Shown here: one piece after another, positions 6,016 through 6,566 of the stretch
Layout of the letters: each line of letters starts with the position of its first letter
How positions within the stretch are numbered: position 1 is the stretch's first letter
From: Pseudomonadota bacterium
GTDB lineage: Bacteria > Pseudomonadota > Alphaproteobacteria > Caulobacterales > Caulobacteraceae
Assembly: GCA_023416055.1 (NCBI GenBank)
Contig: JAEZIH010000267.1
Span: forward strand, 1 to 6,566
DNA length: 6,566 nt
Direction: 5' to 3'
Program-made: the position numbers and the translations under genes
The notes under the pieces: model-generated
What the model was told of the DNA's origin: nothing
Databases searched by the model: none
The model's input: the letters and a program-made list of their open reading frames with translations, nothing else

Positions 6016-6566
6016 ATGTTCATCCAGACCGAGCCGACCCCCAATCCGAACGTGCTCAAATTCCTGCCGGGACGCGACGTCTCGGCCGAGCCGCGCGAGT
6101 TCCGCACCATCGACGAGGCCGAAGTCTCACCGCTGGCCGAGGGGCTGTTCCAGCTGGAGGGCGTGGCCGGGGTGTTCTTCGGCTCGGACTACGTCTCGGT
6201 GACGCGCGACGCCGCCGGCCCCAACTGGCCGCAGCTGAAGGCGCCGATCCTGGCCGCGATCATGGACCATTTCGTCTCCGGCGCGCCGCTGATGCGCGGC
6301 GGGGCGATCGAGAGCGCCGGCGCCGACGACGAAGACAACGAGATCGTCGCAGAGATCAAGCAGCTGCTCGACAGCCGCATCCGCCCGGCCGTGGCGCAGG
6401 ACGGCGGCGATATCCTGTTCGACCGCTTCGACCTCGAGACCGGGGTGCTGACCCTGCGCATGCGCGGGGCCTGTTCGGGCTGCCCCTCCTCCTCGGCGAC
6501 GCTGAAGGCGGGGGTCGAGCAGATGATGAAGCGCTACGTGCCGGAAGTGACCCGCGTCGAGCAGGT
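6016..6566 (+). CDS. NifU-like Fe-S cluster scaffold/carrier (Nfu_N + NifU C-terminal domains), 3' end outside the window
   Basis: The frame stays open to the window edge: 183 complete codons, probably only a few short of the full protein (relatives are about 185-190 residues). It begins MFIQTEPTPNPNVLKFLPGR, the hallmark of the Nfu N-terminal domain (about 1-88). An acidic linker (AGADDEDNE, 101-109) leads to a C-terminal NifU domain (about 110-180) with VAQDGGDI (126-133), LRMRGACSGC with the cluster-ligand cysteines Cys153 and Cys156, and the PSSSATLK helix start. The CxxC pair of two subunits holds a [4Fe-4S] cluster that is passed to client apoproteins. The architecture is that of mitochondrial NFU1; E. 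coli NfuA has a different N-terminal domain. The ATG at 6016 is preferred because family members start MFIQTE, yet it has no well-spaced ribosome site: the G-run at 6010-6014 almost touches it. An in-frame ATG at 5929, with GGAG eight bases upstream, would add 29 residues. Confidence 0.92.
   Translation, partial: MFIQTEPTPNPNVLKFLPGRDVSAEPREFRTIDEAEVSPLAEGLFQLEGVAGVFFGSDYVSVTRDAAGPNWPQLKAPILAAIMDHFVSGAPLMRGGAIESAGADDEDNEIVAEIKQLLDSRIRPAVAQDGGDILFDRFDLETGVLTLRMRGACSGCPSSSATLKAGVEQMMKRYVPEVTRVEQ

Noticed and set aside
5793..6110. Minus-strand open frame (105 codons) over the usp-nfu gap
   Set aside because: It overlaps the usp end, the REP-like palindrome and the conserved Nfu N-terminus, and gives an Arg/Ser/Gly-rich sequence without family resemblance.
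1..6566. A novel defence, mobile or biosynthetic system
   Set aside because: All intact genes belong to well-known housekeeping families, base composition is uniform, and there are no transposase, integrase, tRNA-flanked, repeat-spacer or toxin-antitoxin signs.

Overview
This is a very GC-rich stretch of bacterial chromosome with an ordinary housekeeping layout, most likely from an alphaproteobacterium of the Caulobacterales (Brevundimonas, Caulobacter or Phenylobacterium type). The support is indirect: codons end almost always in G or C, the large NAD-glutamate dehydrogenase, small Usp and Nfu_N-NifU proteins are typical of the group, and three genes have a CTAG-centred element upstream that resembles the Caulobacter housekeeping -10 motif (GCTANAWC). 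The genus cannot be fixed from the sequence alone.

Layout, all on the + strand. (1) 1-111: the last 36 codons of an unidentified gene, a charged Pro/Arg-rich tail. (2) 112-455: intergenic. It holds a C-rich tract with a hairpin, a strong perfect 12-bp hairpin (232-259) that probably ends the upstream transcript, a 10-bp-period direct repeat, and a probable promoter (377-404) for the next gene. (3) 456-5324: a complete large (about 180 kDa class) NAD-dependent glutamate dehydrogenase, gdhZ-like, which fills three quarters of the window. (4) 5325-5401: an 8-bp GC hairpin, a candidate promoter and a good Shine-Dalgarno sequence. (5) 5402-5866: a small universal stress protein. (6) 5867-6015: several hairpins, one of which looks like a REP-type dispersed palindrome, then a CTAG element close to the next ATG. 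(7) 6016-6566: a NifU-like Fe-S scaffold or carrier protein of the Nfu_N + NifU architecture, cut by the window edge a few residues before its expected end.

Functionally, GdhZ removes the amino group of glutamate to feed 2-oxoglutarate into the TCA cycle. In Caulobacter its homologue also coordinates division with metabolism. The Usp and Nfu genes form a separate stress and Fe-S maturation pair. I saw no mobile element, CRISPR array, tRNA or rRNA gene, toxin-antitoxin pair or defence genes, and no evidence of a novel multi-gene system. The points worth a second look are small: CTAG tetranucleotides confined to the gaps upstream of genes, the REP-like palindrome, the structured 112-260 region, and the uncertain (possibly leaderless) start of the Nfu gene.
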